A stretch of 7,012 bases of DNA from an uncultured cyanobacterium (lineage in GTDB: Bacteria > Cyanobacteriota > Cyanobacteriia > PCC-6307 > Cyanobiaceae): positions 1 to 7,012 of the forward strand of contig CAIOXF010000365.1 in NCBI GenBank assembly GCA_903862155.1, written 5' to 3'. A model generated the notes under the pieces. That model did no database searches. It had not been told where the DNA came from and saw nothing but the letters and a program-made list of their open reading frames with translations. How positions within the stretch are numbered: position 1 is the stretch's first letter; each line of letters begins with the position of its first letter. Shown here in pieces: positions 4,090 through 7,012 of the stretch. Position numbers and translations under genes: made by a program.

Positions 4090-6434
4090 GAACGGGTGGC
4101 CAGGCGATGGGGGCCATCCTGAAGCAGCAGGGCATTCACCACCACGGTGATCGAGCTCATCGCCATCAGCAGCGCCGCCAGGGGCGGAGTGAGCAGCACC
4201 CCAAAGCCCGGCAACAGCACTCCCGCGGCGATCGGCAGCACCACCAAGTTGTAACCGAAGGCCCAGGCCAGGTTCTGGCGCACCTTGGCCATGGTGCGGC
4301 GGGCGATGGCCCGGGCCCGCAGCACCCCCTCGAGCCGGTCGCCGAGCACCACCAGATCGGCCGTGTCCTGGGCGATCTGGGTGCCGGTGCCCACGGCGAT
4401 GCCCAGATCCGCTGCGGCCAGGGCCGGGGCATCGTTGATGCCATCACCCACCATCGCCAGGGGCCGAGGCAGGGGCTCGGCTCCCCCAACGCGGGCAGAG
4501 CCGAGCCACTCCAGCTTCTGCTCGGGCGTGAGGCTCCAGGCCAGTTCACTGGGCTTCAGGCCCAACGCCACACCCAGGCTGCGCACCGCCCCCTCCCGAT
4601 CACCGCTGAGCACGCCGAGCTGCACACCCTCGCTGCGCAACGCCGCCAGGGTGGAGGCCGCATCCTCGCGGGGCTGATCCGCCGCGGCCACCACCCCCAG
4701 CAGCTCGCCATCGAGGGTCACCGCCAACCAGGTGGCGCCCTCCTGCTCAGGCGGCAGCGCAGCGTCTTCGATGCCCAGCCAGGTGGGCCGCCCCACCCGG
4801 GCCTGATGGCCCGCCAGCCGCGCCTCCACCCCGGCCCCCGCTTCCGCGCGGCTGGCCTCCACCGGCAGCAGGGCCAGCCCGCGGGCCTCCGCCTCCTGCA
4901 GCAAGGCATGGGCCAGGGGGTGGCGGCTGCCGGCCTCCAGGCTTGCTGCCACCTGCAGCAGCCGCTCCTCGCTCACCCCGGGGGCAGGGTGCACAGCGGT
5001 AACGAGCGGGCGGCCCAGGGTGAGGGTGCCGGTTTTGTCAAAGATCACCGTGCGCAGATCGGCGGCGGTTTCCATCGCGTCGCCGCCCCGGAACAACACA
5101 CCGGCCCGGGCTCCGCGGCCGATTCCCACAGCGATGGCGGTGGGTGTGGCCAGGCCCAGCGCACAGGGGCAGGCCACCACCAGCACCGCGATCGCCAGTT
5201 GCAGGCCCAGGCCAAACGCAGTGGTGGCGCCGATGCCGAACACCCCATGGTCTCCATGGCGGCCATGGCCCGGGTGGTCGATCGCCAGCACCGCAGGCCA
5301 TTGGTCCGCGCCCCACAGCCACCAGAACAGGAACGTGGCCAGGGCCAGCCCCAGCACGAGCAGGGTGAAACGGCCGGCGATCCGATCGGCGAGCCCCTGG
5401 ATCGGGGCCTTGCGGGCCTGGGCCCGCTCCACCAGCTGAATGATGCGGGCAATGGCGCTCTCGCTACCGCTGCGCCGTACCTCCAGATCCAGTTGGGCCT
5501 CGAGGTTGAGGCTGCCGGCGGCCAACTCCGTACCCGGTTCGGCCTGGATCGGCAGGGGCTCACCGGTGAGGGCGGAGCCATCCACCGCTGAGCAGCCCTC
5601 CAGCACCACCCCATCCACCGGCACCCGGTCGCCTGGCAGCAAACGCACCCGATCCCCGGGCCGCAGCCCCCCCACCCGCACGGGCCGGGGCAGCCCCTCA
5701 CCCAGCACCAGCAGGGCCGTGTCGGGCTGGAGGGCCGCCAGCTGCTCCAGGGCGCGGCCGGTGCGGTAGCGGGCCCGCTCTTCCAGGAAACGGCCCAGCA
5801 GCACGAAGCCCAGCAGCATCACGGGCTCGTTGAAGAAACAGGGCCAACCGCCCTGGGGCCAGAGGAAGCCCACCCAACTGGCCAAATAGGCGCTAAACAC
5901 GCCCAGGCCCACCAGGGTGTCCATGCTCGGCAGGCCGCGCAGCGCGCCAACGGCACCCCGCACCAGGATCGGACGCCCCGGAAAGGCCAACGCCAGGGTG
6001 GCCACCAGCGCGTGGAACCCCTGAGCCGCCAACCCTTGCGACACCGGCGAGGGCGGCAGCTGGCCCATCAACGCCAGATGGCCCAGGCCCGACACCACCA
6101 GCAACCCCAACGCCACCACCAGCTGGCGCCACTGCTGCCACCAGCCCTGCTGCTGACGCCGTTCACGCAGGGTTCCCGGCGTTGCCTGCTGATCGCGGGG
6201 GCTGGCCGTGAATCCCAGGGAGGCCACCGCCTCCTGCAGGGCGGGCAGCAGCTCCTGGTCGGTGAGCTGGGGGTCGAGCTCCAGCCAGGCGGTGCGGCTG
6301 ATCAGGTTCACCGAGGCCTCACGCACACCGGCCTGGGCCAGCAGCTTCTGCTCCACGGCCCGCACGCAGCCGCCGCACTTCATGCCGTCGATCTCGAGCA
6401 GCAGCACCAGTGCAGGGGCCGGAAACGGCTTCAA
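4086..6434 (-). CDS. Copper-transporting P1B-type ATPase (PacS/CtaA-like)
   Basis: A membrane pump that uses ATP to move Cu(I) across the plasma or thylakoid membrane, in cyanobacteria mainly to supply plastocyanin and cytochrome oxidase. In 782 residues the order is: heavy-metal-binding domain with GMKCGGC (17-23), four membrane helices (about 104-217), actuator domain with TGE (290-292), helices 5-6 with CPC (422-424), phosphorylation motif DKTGT (466-470), SRHPLA (503-508), GDGIND (663-668) and helices 7-8. Cu(I) selectivity is shown by N721-x6-Y728-N729-x4-P734 and M757-x2-S760-S761, the P1B-1 signature. A histidine-rich loop, DHPGHGRHGDHG (386-397), lies between helices 5 and 6. The open frame starts at TTG 6432-6434; a GTG at 6405-6407 would give 773 residues. 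Neither has a good ribosome site, and no ATG exists before the metal-binding motif. Its stop overlaps the tmk start. PacS and CtaA cannot be told apart here. Confidence 0.94.
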   Translation of the reverse strand: MKPFPAPALVLLLEIDGMKCGGCVRAVEQKLLAQAGVREASVNLISRTAWLELDPQLTDQELLPALQEAVASLGFTASPRDQQATPGTLRERRQQQGWWQQWRQLVVALGLLVVSGLGHLALMGQLPPSPVSQGLAAQGFHALVATLALAFPGRPILVRGAVGALRGLPSMDTLVGLGVFSAYLASWVGFLWPQGGWPCFFNEPVMLLGFVLLGRFLEERARYRTGRALEQLAALQPDTALLVLGEGLPRPVRVGGLRPGDRVRLLPGDRVPVDGVVLEGCSAVDGSALTGEPLPIQAEPGTELAAGSLNLEAQLDLEVRRSGSESAIARIIQLVERAQARKAPIQGLADRIAGRFTLLVLGLALATFLFWWLWGADQWPAVLAIDHPGHGRHGDHGVFGIGATTAFGLGLQLAIAVLVVACPCALGLATPTAIAVGIGRGARAGVLFRGGDAMETAADLRTVIFDKTGTLTLGRPLVTAVHPAPGVSEERLLQVAASLEAGSRHPLAHALLQEAEARGLALLPVEASRAEAGAGVEARLAGHQARVGRPTWLGIEDAALPPEQEGATWLAVTLDGELLGVVAAADQPREDAASTLAALRSEGVQLGVLSGDREGAVRSLGVALGLKPSELAWSLTPEQKLEWLGSARVGGAEPLPRPLAMVGDGINDAPALAAADLGIAVGTGTQIAQDTADLVVLGDRLEGVLRARAIARRTMAKVRQNLAWAFGYNLVVLPIAAGVLLPGFGVLLTPPLAALLMAMSSITVVVNALLLQDGPHRLATRS
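5188..5195. repeat. HIP1 octamer GCGATCGC
   Basis: This is the second GCGATCGC palindrome in the window, inside the copper ATPase gene at the codons of helix 6 just before the CPC motif. Two copies in 7 kb is modest. Confidence 0.75.
5245..5271. repeat. Three-copy 9-bp tandem repeat within the copper ATPase
   Basis: CCATGG palindromes begin at 5245, 5254 and 5263, exactly 9 nt apart; the units are CCATGGTCT, CCATGGCGG and CCATGGCCC. On the coding (minus) strand each unit supplies a His-Gly pair, producing the HGRHGDHG run in the loop between membrane helices 5 and 6. The in-frame period suggests growth by slippage or duplication that keeps the reading frame. Confidence 0.7.
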
Positions 6435-6484
6435 GGCTAGGCAGATCCGCCAGGATGGCCTTTCAGCAAGCCCTGCCGTCGCCC
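6435..6484. other. Short divergent intergenic region between copper ATPase and ycf3
   Basis: Only 50 bp lie between the TTG proposed for the ATPase and the GTG proposed for ycf3. No clear -35/-10 pair or Shine-Dalgarno is visible for either direction. The promoters must overlap here or lie within the 5' coding part of the opposite gene. Confidence 0.5.
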
Positions 6485-7006
6485 GTGCCCCGCTCCCAGC
6501 GCAACGACAACTTCATCGACAAGAGCTTCACGGTGATGGCAGACCTGATCCTCAAGGTGCTGCCCACCAACCGGCGCGCCAAGGAAGCCTTCGCCTACTA
6601 CCGCGACGGCATGAGCGCCCAGGCCGATGGCGAATACGCCGAAGCGCTGGACAACTACCAGGAGGCCCTCAAGCTCGAGGACGACCCCAACGACAAGGCC
6701 TTCATCCTCTACAACATGGCTCTGGTGTTCGCCAGCAACGGTGAACACCAGAGAGCCCTCGACCACTACGGCCAGGCCCTGGATCTCAACAGCAAGATGC
6801 CCCAGGCCCTCAACAACATGGCGGTGATCCATCACCACCTGGGCTCACTCGCTGAGGAACAGGGGAACAGCGATGAAGCCGATCGCCAGTTCGATCTGGC
6901 GGCCGATTTCTGGAGTAAGGCGATCCGCCTGGCCCCGAACAACTACATCGAGGCCCAGAACTGGTTGAAAACCAGCGGCCGCGGCAACGTCGACGTCTAC
7001 TTCTGA
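6485..7006 (+). CDS. ycf3: Photosystem I assembly protein Ycf3
   Basis: Ycf3 is a tetratricopeptide-repeat chaperone at the cytoplasmic face of the thylakoid that helps assemble photosystem I subunits; it is conserved from cyanobacteria to chloroplasts. The 173-residue protein starts MPRSQRNDNFIDKSF, the family's fixed N-terminus, and has three TPR units at about 35-68 (EAFAYYRDGMSAQADGEYAE), 72-105 (AFILYNMALVFASNGEH) and 120-153. It ends with NNYIEAQNWLKTSGR and VDVYF. I start at GTG 6485-6487 because it gives exactly the conserved N-terminus and the usual 173-residue length. The frame is also open from ATG 6455 (adds MAFQQALPSP) and ATG 6410, the latter overlapping the ATPase on the other strand. 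No Shine-Dalgarno is evident. The gene is complete, ending 6 nt before the window edge, and is divergent from the copper ATPase. Confidence 0.96.
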   Translation: MPRSQRNDNFIDKSFTVMADLILKVLPTNRRAKEAFAYYRDGMSAQADGEYAEALDNYQEALKLEDDPNDKAFILYNMALVFASNGEHQRALDHYGQALDLNSKMPQALNNMAVIHHHLGSLAEEQGNSDEADRQFDLAADFWSKAIRLAPNNYIEAQNWLKTSGRGNVDVYF

Positions 7007-7012
7007 GCTGAC

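Noticed and set aside
4107..5591. A 494-codon open frame on the plus strand opposite the copper ATPase
   Set aside because: It is antisense to a clearly conserved ATPase, its product is low-complexity (Gln, His, Arg, Gly, Ala) without any domain, and long antisense frames are common in GC-rich DNA.
1..7012. Mobile elements, CRISPR arrays or a phage or defence island
   Set aside because: No transposase, integrase, direct-repeat array or atypical gene block is present; every sizeable frame with coding character is a conserved cyanobacterial gene.

Overview
The window is a GC-rich stretch of core chromosome from a cyanobacterium. The best fit is the marine Synechococcus/Cyanobium group. The pointers are a photosystem II D2 start (psbD), the clock-output regulator RpaA, the photosystem I assembly factor Ycf3, a UPF0367-type protein known from cyanobacteria, two HIP1 octamers (GCGATCGC), and a tRNA without an encoded CCA. 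I see no insertion sequence, phage, CRISPR array or other sign of an accessory island.

Layout, left to right. (1) 1-140, minus strand: the first 46 codons of psbD, cut by the window edge. (2) 141-293: divergent intergenic region holding the psbD leader. (3) 294-1251, plus strand: a small UPF0367 protein overlapping by 8 nt a lone ABC ATPase of the CbiO/ECF-like type, then tRNA-Asn(GUU) at 1268-1339 and a strong intrinsic terminator. (4) 1376-1666: a gene-poor leader, less GC-rich than its surroundings, which may carry a short upstream ORF. (5) 1667-2431, plus strand: rpaA. (6) 2444-6434, minus strand: a tightly overlapping cluster read as copper P-type ATPase, then tmk (thymidylate kinase), then holB (DNA polymerase III delta prime). 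It converges on rpaA with only 12 bp between stop codons. (7) 6485-7006, plus strand: ycf3, divergent from the ATPase across about 50 bp.

Functionally the window mixes photosynthesis (D2, Ycf3, copper supply probably serving plastocyanin), circadian output (RpaA) and replication or nucleotide housekeeping (tmk, holB). The three-gene minus-strand cluster has start/stop overlaps (GTGA and TGATG) that imply one transcript and coupled translation. Several annotated starts are ambiguous. RpaA, Ycf3, UPF0367 and psbD were trimmed to the starts that match family N-termini, and the ATPase appears to use TTG or GTG.

No clearly new system is visible. The best leads are a histidine-rich loop in the copper ATPase built from a 9-bp tandem repeat, a small ORF with a good Shine-Dalgarno just upstream of rpaA, the overlapping UPF0367/ABC-ATPase pair of unknown role, and an A-C mismatch in the T-arm of the tRNA-Asn gene.
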